Shown: positions 1-9,539 of the stretch, in pieces
Layout: every line of letters starts with the position of its first letter
Position numbering within the stretch: the stretch's first letter is position 1
Source of the DNA: Bondarzewia mesenterica
Taxonomy: Eukaryota; Basidiomycota; Agaricomycetes; Russulales; Bondarzewiaceae
Length of the DNA: 23,710 nucleotides
Direction: 5' to 3'
NCBI GenBank assembly: GCA_004802705.1
Contig: SGPL01000512.1
Span: 1 to 23,710 of the forward strand
The notes under the pieces: generated by a model
What the model was told of the DNA's origin: nothing
The model's input: only the letters and a program-made list of their open reading frames with translations
Database searches by the model: none
Made by a program: the position numbers and the translations under genes

Positions 1-195
1 GCGCCGCAGGGTCACGATGGCCCGATCGTGTCGCTTGCGCTGGACCACGCGCGGGTGCGGCTGGGCGATATGTGGAAGATGCGCGTTTATCTGCCTGCGA
101 TCGAGCAAAGCTTCTGGGATACGCGGGAGGAGGGAGATGAGGAGGAAGAACAGCAGGTTTTGCTGGCGAGTGCGGGGCAGGTGGAGCAGGGGTAG
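1..195 (+). CDS. 3' end of an unidentified protein-coding gene (partial)
   Basis: Frame 1 is open from the window edge to a TAG at 193-195, giving the last 64 residues of a protein. The piece starts APQGHDGPIVSLALDH and ends in an acidic, Glu/Gln-rich tail (EEGDEEEEQQ). G+C-rich third positions match the coding exons elsewhere in the window. I do not recognise the family, and the tail is too short to assign a fold or function. The gene runs toward the polyol dehydrogenase in the same orientation, 711 bp upstream of its ATG. The call rests only on the uninterrupted frame and codon bias, so an intron boundary inside it cannot be excluded. Confidence 0.45.
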   Translation, partial: APQGHDGPIVSLALDHARVRLGDMWKMRVYLPAIEQSFWDTREEGDEEEEQQVLLASAGQVEQG

Positions 196-905
196 GTCCA
201 GGGGTAGGGTAGGGTCGCAGTATTTTTGGTCGATGGGCCTTTGCGATTCTTTTTCGTTGATTTATGGAAGAACCTGCTGCGGTGGGTCGTGCTTAATCTG
301 ATTAAGTTGCGTTCACCACTCTTTTTGTAAAAGGATTCGGGCAAGTGCGCTGGAGTGTTGTCGGCGGATCTTCGTTTGAGGTACGTGCACGTATGGTGGG
401 GGGGGACATATGATTGAATACAAAAGTACCGGTGAATTGGAGATCGCACGGAGGGACGGACTAGGATGGGACGATGATCACCCCCGATTAATGTTTGCCC
501 CCCTCCTTGGCACCTCGACGACGGTCAACCTCCACAACGAACGGTCTCTGGTATTGTTGTCGTCGAGAAGCCTGCTGGTGAGAACTGTTGACAAACTCCG
601 ATAATTCGAAAATTGTCCAATATCGGTCCACTCACAAGAGAAAAACATGAGGAGGAGGACGTTTATGGAACGAGTATTTCCTTTTTAGTCGATATCGACG
701 AGTTTTCTGAGGTTGGACGCCGGCCCGCGTGACGACCTTTGTGAAATGACATCATGGGGTCCTCCCTTTGGACGGAGGTCCTCGTTGGCTATAAAGATAG
801 CCGTCCCTCTTTCTCTTCGTATCAACTTCAACTTCCCGCGCTCTCCCTTCTCCCCATACACGCCCGCTCTTGTCTACCAATTTTTCCTGTCATAACTAGC
901 CCGCC
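196..905. other. Intergenic region and 5' flank of the polyol dehydrogenase gene
   Basis: No convincing coding exon is seen. Short open frames here lack codon bias and splice structure. The 3' part is the promoter and pyrimidine-rich leader of the downstream dehydrogenase; the rest presumably holds the 3' UTR of the gene ending at 195. Confidence 0.5.
790..796 (+). promoter_or_regulatory. TATA box of the polyol dehydrogenase gene
   Basis: TATAAAG lies 110 nt upstream of the ATG at 906 and is followed by a CT-rich, ATG-free stretch, the usual layout of strongly expressed fungal genes. The transcription start is inferred to be about 30 nt downstream. Confidence 0.6.
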
Positions 906-2629
906 ATGGTCGAGCAGTCTACTATGAAAGCGCTTTGGTACAATGCTGTGAGTTGTTTCTGGTTCCGTCGTTTGTTCGGGTCTGACGACGAGTACCATTG
1001 TTGACTTTTTTTTTTCTCGCGCATTTCAGCCCAAGGATTTCGTTATCAAGGACGTGCCAGTTCCGAAACCGAAAGATAACGAGGTCTTACTTAAAGGTAC
1101 TTCCTGTCCATTGCTTTGTATCACATGCGGTGACCCCCGCCCCGTGAGCGGTGTACCTTCGCTGCGAAGACGTTGGGGGAGGGGGGGGGGCATCTTTTTG
1201 GTGGACGTGAGATGCTGACGACTGATTCTCAATTTTGCAGTCTCCTATTGCGGTTAGTACAAGGGTATTTTTGACCCTCTCATACTCATCTGATCTGTCC
1301 ATACGACGTTTTGATATCTCTGGAAACAGGCGTCTGTGGAACAGATGGTCACATTCACGACGGAGAGTTCATCTCCACATTTCCTGTGAGTTCTTGGACG
1401 TGTCTGCATGAACGAGGAAGAAACCCCTTTTTTCCTGATCACATGTGCTTGCTTCCTTGCCTTCATCAGCTGATTCCTGGGCATGAAGCTGTCGGTTCCA
1501 TCATTGAGATGGGAAAAGATGTCAATGGATTCTCTATCGGTGACCGCTGTGTCGCAGATGTCGGTATCACAGTGAGTGACTAGCTCGCCGTGATTCTGGA
1601 TTTACGTGTTGAGTTTGCATTAGTGCGATGATTGTTTCTACTGCCGGCGTGGCCAATCTCTCATGTGCGAGAACTTCCGCGCCCGAGGTGTCAGCTCTGA
1701 TGGTGGTTTCGCCGACTATATCGTCTAGTACGTCCGGTTCTTTGTCTCTCACTCAACGTGTTTATTCATCTTTCTTCCTGTCACATAGCCCTCAGCACAA
1801 ACTCTACAAAATTCACAATCTTTCCGATATTGACGCAACGCTCATGGAGCCCGCAGCATGCGCTATCCATGGGCTAGACAAATTGAACCCCCCCGTCGGG
1901 ATCGATGTCCTGATGATGGGTGCTGGTCCAACGGGTCTCATCCTCGCGCAGTTGCTCAAATTGAATGGCGCGCATAAGGTCACACTGGCCGCGAACAAGG
2001 GCATCAAAATGGATCTTGCAAAGCAGTTGGAGTGCGCTGACGATTACATTGAGTTGGATCGTCAAAACCCGGGGCCGCAGTGGGAACAGCTGAAGAAGGA
2101 CAACCCGTACGGATTCGACGTCGTGGTACGTGCGCTGCATTTTTGGTGCCTTTTCCTTTCAATGGGATAGTGCTAAGAGATTGCGACTAGGTTGAAGCGA
2201 CGGGAGTGGAAAAGCTTGCAAATGAAGCGATTAACTACGTTCGTCGTGGTGGAACTCTGATGATCTATGGTGTATACGAGAACGCGGCTCTCGTGCACTG
2301 GCCGCCATCCAAGATTTTCGGGGACGAAATCAGGGTAAGTCGTCAATTTCTTTTTCATTTGAACCCTTGCTCTTGGCTGAATTGTAACATGTCTGTTTCA
2401 GATCATCGGCTCCTTCTCGCAAACGTACTGTTTCCCTCGTGCTGTCGCATATCTCGACAGTGGCAAGATCCGCGTGAAGGGCATGGTTCGTAGTCCTCAT
2501 CACCCTATTTTTTCGCTTCTCAACATCCTTTGAAACTAGGTCACGGATGTATTCAAATTGGCAGACTATCAGAAGGCGCTCGATAAGATGAACAGCCGTC
2601 GCGCGCTCAAGATTGCTATCCAGCCATGA
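906..2629 (+). CDS. Zinc-dependent polyol dehydrogenase, D-arabinitol/sorbitol dehydrogenase type (MDR superfamily)
   Basis: Ten exons join in phase to a 345-residue protein: 906-947, 1030-1096, 1241-1252, 1330-1385, 1470-1571, 1624-1727, 1789-2125, 2191-2334, 2402-2485, 2540-2629. It should oxidise a sugar alcohol to a ketose in the cytosol. Visible are the catalytic-zinc Cys43 (VCGTD) and His64-Glu65 (GHE), a four-Cys structural-zinc lobe (Cys94, 97, 100, 108), Glu148-Pro149, and the Rossmann glycine motif GAGPTG at 172-177. After the second Rossmann strand the sequence is TLAANKG with no acidic residue, which favours NADP(H) over NAD(H). Length and sequence best resemble fungal D-arabinitol dehydrogenase (ARD1-like) by memory; xylitol or sorbitol as substrate is possible. 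Exon 3 is only 12 nt. The last intron uses the weak donor GTTCGT. Start: first ATG after the TATA box, in good context. Confidence 0.88.
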
Positions 2630-3585
2630 GAGTATACTACCAGCAATTTTCTTTTTATTCCATTATCAATCAAGTGTTTTATCATTGGACTTGTATTGAT
2701 TTTTGTAGCCTGTGTACGCTATATTGCCCTCCTCCCACCTGGCTCGATTCTCATGGGGTTTGTGGTAGAAGAATAAATAATGTTCTGTATCACATTTGTG
2801 AACTTCGTATCCATTCCATGGCTTTATCGACCTGTCAGAGGGTGGAAAATTGACAGTGCAACGTCGCGACTCGCGACGCGAAATTGCTGTGCAATCATCA
2901 CTTTGTCACGGTCCTGTTCTGAAATCAAATCTTTTTTCCATTCGATTCGAAGTTAGCTATAGAACATTGAGCGCTGAGTCTCGCGGCGCGTGCGCGACGG
3001 TCGCGCTCCTCGCTCCGAACCCTTAAATCGGTTGTTCATGAACTTGTCTGAGTGAATGGATTCCTTTCGAACTAACTCATGGATTTAACCTTTTCTTTGA
3101 CAGTGAATAGAGTAAATGGGGGTTCGAGAAGAAGAGAAGATACATAGAACTCGGCTACTTTTGTACCACGAGGAATACAAGCGACGTGATTAATATGGAC
3201 ATATGCATACCTGGACGAAAAATGAAAGCAATTTGAATCAATGGCATTTTAGAACGGCGATGCATGATGGCCGCGACGACATGCACACTTCCAGTAGCTT
3301 GCCTACGTAACGGCAAAGTACACGGAAACAAGAAATGGGATAGATAAAAGTACAAAAAAAGACGGGTCTGTGAAACAGTCGTATTGGCGGGCCTTGAGAA
3401 GAGTTATCGCCACCTTGAAACTCAGGCCTGGTGTTAAAAAAGTTCAGGATCCAGTGGAATTCAATTACGTGAAATGGACTTGGGATTGGGCACGTACGTT
3501 ATCCTCGCTGAAGCCTGTGGTAGTGTCGAGCTCGCCAGCCCTGCGGACGTCCTTGGCGAAACGGATCCCAAAAGGACCCCTCGGG
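2630..3585. other. Intergenic: dehydrogenase 3' flank, repeat copy A, DUF6534 gene 3' flank
   Basis: No gene is supported. It contains the dehydrogenase 3' UTR, copy A of a dispersed direct repeat (listed separately) and AT-rich sequence beyond the stop of the minus-strand membrane protein gene. An open frame at 2626-2853 overlaps the repeat and has no coding character. Confidence 0.5.
2794..3000. repeat. Diverged direct repeat, copy A
   Basis: This stretch aligns by eye, in the same orientation, with 6177-6362. Shared blocks in order are ACTTCGTAT, TCAGAGGGTGGAAA, TCGCGACGCG, TTTGTCACG, GTTCTGAAATCAAATC, TCGAAGTTA and TTGAGCGCTGAG. Small indels separate the blocks. It lies 3' of the dehydrogenase gene. 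It may be an old duplication or two copies of a non-autonomous element; no terminal inverted repeats are obvious. Confidence 0.75.
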
Positions 3586-5536
3586 TCAGACTGAGACCGA
3601 TGAGTGCGCGGGGAACATGAGATTGTCAAGACGATAGCGTGACGAAATTGCGCAACGTACGGATGGTGCCGTTGGGGTTCCAGCCGGTTCGGCAGAGGAG
3701 TATACAGGTAGAGAGAGAGCAAGGTCTTTCTCTCTTAGGGATTTCCGAGCATTGAGGCTAGAAAGATGGGATAAGCGACGGTCGAAACTCTGCGAAAGAA
3801 TCCTTTACGTCGCGAGCATAGCATTCATATATACTGAGAACGACCTGATTAGTATGAAAAGTAATGCAGTGCGTCCCGGAGGCGACTCACGATTGCTGAG
3901 AGGGAAGTAGAAGGCTAGGAAGACAAAATTTTGTGGCATAACTGCATACTAAATGCAAACAAGCATGGTTAGATTCGGCCTCCGGAAAGAGGGCCAGTGG
4001 CTTACAGTGATGAGGCACAGAAGTGAGAAGATGCTGCATGCTTGTCAGACGGAAATGAACCAACACGAGACAGCTCTATGATTACCTTGTGATAACGTTC
4101 GTGTTGATAGAGTACAACATTAGCACGGTAATCAAAGAGTCAGTCCTAAATTGTCTGTCAGTGGCCAGAGACTTTGAAAAAGTCGGATGGCATGAAAGCA
4201 CCTTTTAAAACCCGTCCGGTTTTTCGCCAGCCAAAAGCAGAGAGAGCCCGAGATGAGTACGTCCACGGCCATAGGAAGAGCCAATGCGATGTATGAAAGC
4301 CACTTTTGACGATGCGATGAGCGTCGTTCCAAACAGCTATATGGGCGTTTCTCACTTTCATTGTCGCAAACTCTTTCCATGATCTGGAAAAGAGTCTAAA
4401 GGAAATATGAGCTCCTGGATTGAGAGTCGGTTAACGCGAATATACCCTTTGATACCAGAACCTGAAGAAAAAAGATCAGGGATATTAATCTAATCAGCAT
4501 CCAAATGATGCTCACTGAATCCTGGCACTAGTAGATTTGTATCACAGTGAGTACCAGCGCAGAGAACATCACGAGATGACATGCCAATTGCTATGGCCAC
4601 AAGGACGGCCTATGCTTGATTAGTACTTTCAACATGGTATAGACATGGAGTCCAATCTGCTCACCAGAAAACCGGACCAGACCCTTTTGTTGCTCACTGA
4701 CGCGTAGTCAGAACTCGAGCAGCTGAACAGGGAAAAATAAAAACAAGCCTCGCCACACTCTCCAGACGAACATTCTGCAGCCGAATTAGAGCATCCTCAT
4801 GAACAAGAGACGAGACTTACCCCCTGACAATAGCATCGCTGACAACCTATGGATTCGCGGCCTGAGGTTCGCATAGTTCCCGACCAATTGTGCGCCATCG
4901 AAAACACTTACCGTGACAACCATACNAGTCTATTGTTGACGAGAGTAAGCAAAAGAGGGTCAGATTGTGAAAAATGCCTGGAATAATCACCAAAATACTC
5001 CTACATAAATCATGAACTGCTGTTGGCGACAGGAAAAAAAAAAACATACCATGGTATCGATCCTAACACGCGCTGATTCGCGAAGTTAGTCACAAGGTAC
5101 CTGTTATCGCAGTGAATCGAGAGCAATCAAAGCGGCAAGAAATAACAATATGAAAATCAAACCAACCAGTAGACCGATTTATGAACGAATGCAAGGTGAA
5201 CGGTGTCTAAAACCCTGCGGACGGGTGGCAGGTGAGAGAGTGGAACGATGACGGCGGCATAGCAGACTTACCATAGTACGAAAACCTGGATAGGAATACC
5301 ATGTCATGGACCCGTATTGCTCAATACGCAGACAAATAACACACCATCCACTTCAAAGCACGCCTATCCGATGGAAATTGCTGAAAATAAATGAAAGTTT
5401 GAACGCAGGTAATCCCATAAAGGCTTTATTCTCGTCAGTTTTCAAGAAGAGATAGAGGCACAGTGGAGCCCGCTTACATAGCTGTGAATAAAGCACCCAT
5501 GTAGAGGGCACCGAGAGTATCAGCAACAGCAACCAT
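3586..5536 (-). CDS. Multi-pass membrane protein, DUF6534-type (basidiomycete family)
   Basis: Minus-strand gene with many short exons. Phase-checked exons, in gene order: 5536-5478, 5423-5345, 5285-5272 (14 nt), 5214-5167, 5100-5050, 4846-4821, 4774-4749, 4696-4665, 4609-4555, a coding exon ending at 4202, then 4145-4086, 4033-4006, 3948-3891, 3833-3809 and 3757-3586 (TGA). The protein opens with DTLGALYMGALFTAILYG. It carries family landmarks such as RALKWMVFVLWVLDTVHLAF, YLVTNFAN and SDAIVRGMFVWRVWR, and ends with the DUF6534 core (SGSLCFWLAKNRTGFKRTDS, then VMPQNFVFLAFYFPLS and NAMLATLNAR) and a polar tail. Seven membrane helices are usual in this family; its function is unknown. Two parts are unresolved: 5049-4847, which holds the N at 4926, and about 4554-4385. 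One junction near 4748 seems to use a GC donor. The ATG follows a CT-rich leader. A TATA-like run at about 5926-5935 suggests a 5' UTR intron (donor near 5770). Confidence 0.78.
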
Positions 5537-6176
5537 AGTGTGCCTTAGAGAGGGAGAAAGAGGAGTTGGTACGAGATTGCAGTTCGATACCTTTTTGTAA
5601 GATTGAAGACATCTGGATCTGAAGCAAGCATCAAGTCAACGGGTGCGGCACCGCAGCGGGTAGCACACATACACAGCCAGACACGCCAGCTGAACTGAAG
5701 TTGGTCCGGGACAAGTGGCCTGAAGATGATTGTAAATTCCTGTTCCTGTGAAACAGGTACAGGTCTTACCTTTCATATGGTGTAGGAAAGTGTGATGTCG
5801 CCAACTTGCTGCCATCACTCTTCGGAAAGTGGAAAGTTTTCAACCTTTGGTCGCACATAAGGTCGTACTGTTCGTCACTGTCTTAGATAGTGATGCGGGT
5901 GACTACAGTTTGCTCCTATATTCTTCATATATACCTGACAGGTGTTCTGTCGTTTCGAGTCTTCGACGCGACGAGTTTTCGTTTTCGTGAAATTTCATCG
6001 ACTGTCGTGCAAAGTTTTTAACAAATCGTATCAAAAAGAAGAATTGAAGATCAAGCAACTTTGCCAGTGAGGCGTCGTCGTCTCAGTGTTTGTGACAACG
6101 ACAATGATTCAATTGTGAAGTTAATTATTGTTGTATTCAACGAGGATTACTGCTGGAATTGTAGGAACAGGTCGCG

Positions 6177-6362
6177 TTTGTGGACTTCGTATGCATTCTA
6201 TGGATTTATCAGCCTATCAGAGGGTGGAAATTTGTCAGAGCGAGGTCGCGTCGCGACGCGTTGCAAATCATCAATTTGTCACGAAGTTCCCGTTCTGAAA
6301 TCAAATCTTTTCACTCGAAGTTAAACCGTTGAGCGCTGAGCCTCGCGGCGTCCACGCAACGG
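6177..6362. repeat. Diverged direct repeat, copy B (phosphatase 5' flank)
   Basis: Second copy of the repeat at 2794-3000, same orientation, with matching blocks in the same order but small deletions. It ends about 76 nt before the phosphatase ATG and just upstream of its TATA box, so it occupies the proximal promoter. Confidence 0.75.
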
Positions 6363-6387
6363 CAACCCCCAAAGGGTTCTCAGATTC

Positions 6388-6393
6388 TATAAG
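6388..6393 (+). promoter_or_regulatory. TATA-like box of the acid phosphatase gene
   Basis: TATAAG 51 nt upstream of the ATG at 6439. It implies a very short leader and supports the chosen start, which also opens a clear signal peptide. Confidence 0.55.
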
Positions 6394-6438
6394 TCCCTAT
6401 ACCAACTATACATACCCTTCACTCCATCTGATATCTAG

Positions 6439-9352
6439 ATGCGCAATCTCTCGCTTGCATTCGTGCTGTTCGTCGCCGCCGCCCTGCAAACACTGGCTGT
6501 AGAGCACACTTCGATCGAATTCGAACAATATCAACAACGACAAGGCGCGCAGGCCTGGTCAATCTCATTGGAAGAGGCTGCACGGTATTTTGACGTCGAC
6601 GCTAACGAGAGAGACTTGAACGAGGTAATGATGTCGAGCGGTAGCGGTAGTGGTAGTGGCGGTGGTGGTGGGGGGAAATACCGAGCACCGCGGCCGCCGC
6701 TCGATGTCGAGGGATACCCGGTTGCACCGAGTGAGTTGGAGCTCGAGCAGGTGCATGTGTTCGTGAGGCATGGTACGTCTCCTTCGTGCTTGTGTGCTTG
6801 ACCATTTCGCTTTTGGAACGGGGACGAGACATGGAGCGCGTGATTGAGTTCGTGAAGCATTGCTGATTGGTCCTTCGTTTTCGTTTTCTGTTTTAAAAAA
6901 AATGTTGTGTGGGGGGATGGGTGGGTTGGACATGAACAGGCGAGCGCACGCCCGTGTCAGTGCGCATGGCGGACCCGCCGGGGTCGGTGCCCGCCCACTG
7001 GATAATGTGCACGCAGGCGCGCCGCTTCCGCGCGGCTGTCGCTGGGTCTGTGCGTCTCGAGGCTTGGGGTGTGCGGGAGGAGGTGAAGATAGAAGGCGTA
7101 GGCATGAACATGGGCGAGTTGGATGTGCGGCGAGTCGTGGAGAGGGCGGATGGTGTTGCTGCTGTGGGCGAGTGGTGCGTGTCGGTTTCTTGATTCTATA
7201 TTCTTCACTGTTCCGCATCGTGCTCTTCTGTTATTCATGTTTGAGTTGGGCTGTTGCTGACGGGTTTGTTCCTTGCAGTTTACTGGGGGAGTTGACGGAT
7301 GTGGGGAGGAAGGTGCGTTGCTGCTTTACTTCCTCTTTTTTCTATACTTTCTTGGTGCACCATTTTCTTTCGCCTTGTACCTCTTCTTCAGCAGAGTGTG
7401 GTCGTTAGGTTTGAAGTGAGACGGTTTGTGAGCTGATATGTACTGGAATTTTCCTTCATGCAGACGACGTACGACTTCGGTCGGGCGCTGCGCAGGCTTT
7501 ACGTTGACAGGTGCGGCTCTTCTCTACCGTCCGCCGCGCTTTGAGGCGTCTCTTAACTATAGCCTGCTGACTATCTTGGTGGTCATCGACTTCGGTTTGC
7601 TCTTGTATTTGTTACGGGTCAAGGCTGGGCTTTCTTCCGGACACCCTGAGCGAGGCGAACAACGTCTACTTCCGCTCGACCAACCTGCCGCGGACGATCG
7701 AATCTTTACAGCAGATTGTGCATGGCTTGTATCCGATGGACAAGTGCGATGCCGTTGTGCCACAGGTGCTCATCCGGTGCGTCGCCCTTCGCCCTTAATT
7801 TGTCGTCTTCAGCACGAGATGTTCATGTTGCTATTTTGTTTGTGTCTATATATGTGTACATTTGTGATAGGAATGGCATGGACGAGAATCTGCTTGGCAA
7901 TACGCTGTCGTGCGGGCGCCTCGGAAGGTTGCTCCTCAAATTCTCCAACGGCAAGTCTCTTTAAAATCCACGACCCTTTGTTTGTGGTATGTCTGACTGT
8001 TCGATTTATTTCGATTTGTTCAGCCGCAGCATCGACGTACAATCACACGCTCGAGCCCTTGGACAAGAAAATTTCAAAGTACCTTGGCGGGAACCCAATA
8101 AGAATAGACGGTCGACCGAGAGCGTCCGGTGTGCTCGACACTGTAAGTTAGGTCGCCCGACAATATTCATAGCAGGATGGCACTTTGGAGCGAGCGAGGC
8201 TCATGGGCTATGCAGATACGAGCCGCGATGGCGCACGGTATCAAGGTCCCGCCGGAGTTTGAGGAGAAAGCCGTGATGGAACCCATCGTGAGTGTCGTCC
8301 TCGTCTTCATTACCGATCCGAAACGACAACAACTGCAAAGACACTTCGCTAACTGAATAACTGAATGTTCCGTCTGCGCGGGACCACAGGAGAAGGCTGT
8401 GGTGAATGAATGGTTTGCAGGGTGTAAGAACACTGGCCGTCTTGTTTGCGATTAACTGAACTTCTCACGCCCGACGTTCTTTCCTTCGTCCCTCCCGTTT
8501 ATGCCCTGCCCTTCGAACGATCGACAGATAAGATGGAGGAGGTTCGCAGGCTGGGCATGGGACGTCTCCTCTCGGACATGACGCAGAAGTTCGAGCTCAA
8601 GGCGCGCGAGGGCACGGGCACACAGCGGACGCCCAAGATTCTCGTGCACAGCACGCACGATTCCGCGCTGGCGGGCTTGGCGAATACACTCGATGTATTC
8701 GACGATCGGTGCGTGGCTTAATTCCGGAACCCGCCACGTTGATCTTGACCCTGGAAAATGCATTTCTCTCTTTTCGATTCTGTCTCATGCTAAAAAATGG
8801 TCCATGTCATGTTTATCTGTCGCTGCTTTTGGCACGCGTGCAGATGGCCGGCATTCACAGCGTCTATCACGTTCGAACTGTTCCGCCGCAAAGATGGTCC
8901 AGAGAGCACTCTGATGAGTGACGGCCCGACGATGACGACAGCAACATATTCCAATCAGGATCGCACCTTTTGCCAGTCGCCGCCGAACCCGGGTATCCTG
9001 CAGACCGTGCTAGGATCGTCACCGTTCCGCAGACGAACGAAGCCCCCCGCCTCCTCTGAGCACTGTACGTCCTTTAGGTTCTCCCCTCCATATTTCATGC
9101 AAGCTGATCGTGCTCTCCGAATATGAATTCGGTTGCCTCGAACTTATCCTTCTTTTCTCTTGTTGGTGATGGATACAAGCAGACGTCCGTGCGCGCTACC
9201 AGAACCGCAACCTGCTTTTGCCGCTGTGCGCCGAAGAAGGCAAGCATCTCCCCGGCTCGCCCGAGTTCTGCACGCTCGAAGCATTTGCGGAGCGCGTCCG
9301 TGAACTGACGCCCGTAGAATGGGAGGCGGAGTGCGCAATAGGGAGTTCGTAG
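6439..9352 (+). CDS. Secreted-type histidine acid phosphatase (ACP6/lysophosphatidic acid phosphatase-like)
   Basis: Twelve exons join in phase to 559 residues: 6439-6772, 6940-7174, 7279-7312, 7464-7510, 7624-7776, 7871-7950, 8024-8142, 8216-8287, 8390-8423, 8528-8708, 8844-9064, 9183-9352. It should hydrolyse phosphate monoesters through a phosphohistidine intermediate. Residues 1-20 form a signal peptide (LSLAFVLFVAAALQTLA). A Ser/Gly low-complexity linker follows near residues 66-78. The catalytic signature RHGERTP sits at 110-116 with nucleophile His111; the acid/base HD pair is His413-Asp414 (HSTHDSAL). GELTDVGRK, RSTNLPRT and WFAGYK are typical of the ACP6-like branch rather than phytases. 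The intron at 7951-8023 has a GC donor (GCAAGT). It converges with the viperin gene, the stops being 188 bp apart. The fold is secure; the substrate is not. Confidence 0.87.
6634..6676 (+). repeat. Ser/Gly-coding simple repeat in the phosphatase gene
   Basis: A run of GGT/AGT/AGC-type codons encodes SGSGSGSGGGGGG between the signal peptide and the catalytic domain. It looks like an expandable microsatellite giving a flexible linker. Confidence 0.7.
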
Positions 9353-9539
9353 CGCCGGTTGGCTTTTTCGTCCTCTTGAGAGACGCCTCTGTGTTCTTGT
9401 GGATATCGCGGGATGGATAGATATACTAATATGCTGCACGGCCGCCTTTTTTTCAGAGGTGTTTCTTCTTCATCTGATCATGGAAGATACATAGCACGTA
9501 TTAACCCGGAGGAGTATCTATTCGACAAGGTCATCTGAG

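Larger units (their letters stand above)
5537..6438. other. Divergent intergenic region between the DUF6534 gene and the acid phosphatase gene
   Basis: Both neighbours read outward, so this 0.9 kb holds two promoters. On the minus strand a GGTATATATGA stretch near 5926-5935 and a GTAAG...CTAAG pair downstream suggest a spliced leader. On the plus strand, repeat copy B and a TATA box precede the phosphatase ATG. No coding exon is supported. Confidence 0.5.

Noticed and set aside
2626..2853. Open frame directly after the dehydrogenase stop
   Set aside because: Begins inside the stop context, overlaps repeat copy A and has no splice or codon-bias support; 3' UTR is the simpler reading.
6565..7218. 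Long minus-strand open frame (217 codons) opposite the first exons of the phosphatase gene
   Set aside because: It is a shadow of the G+C-rich phosphatase exons and the Ser/Gly repeat, is low in complexity, and the plus strand has a fully phased gene with catalytic motifs.
9095..9439. Minus-strand open frame of 114 codons near the end of the phosphatase gene
   Set aside because: Overlaps the last phosphatase exon, whose plus-strand frame is conserved to its stop; the minus frame is compositional.
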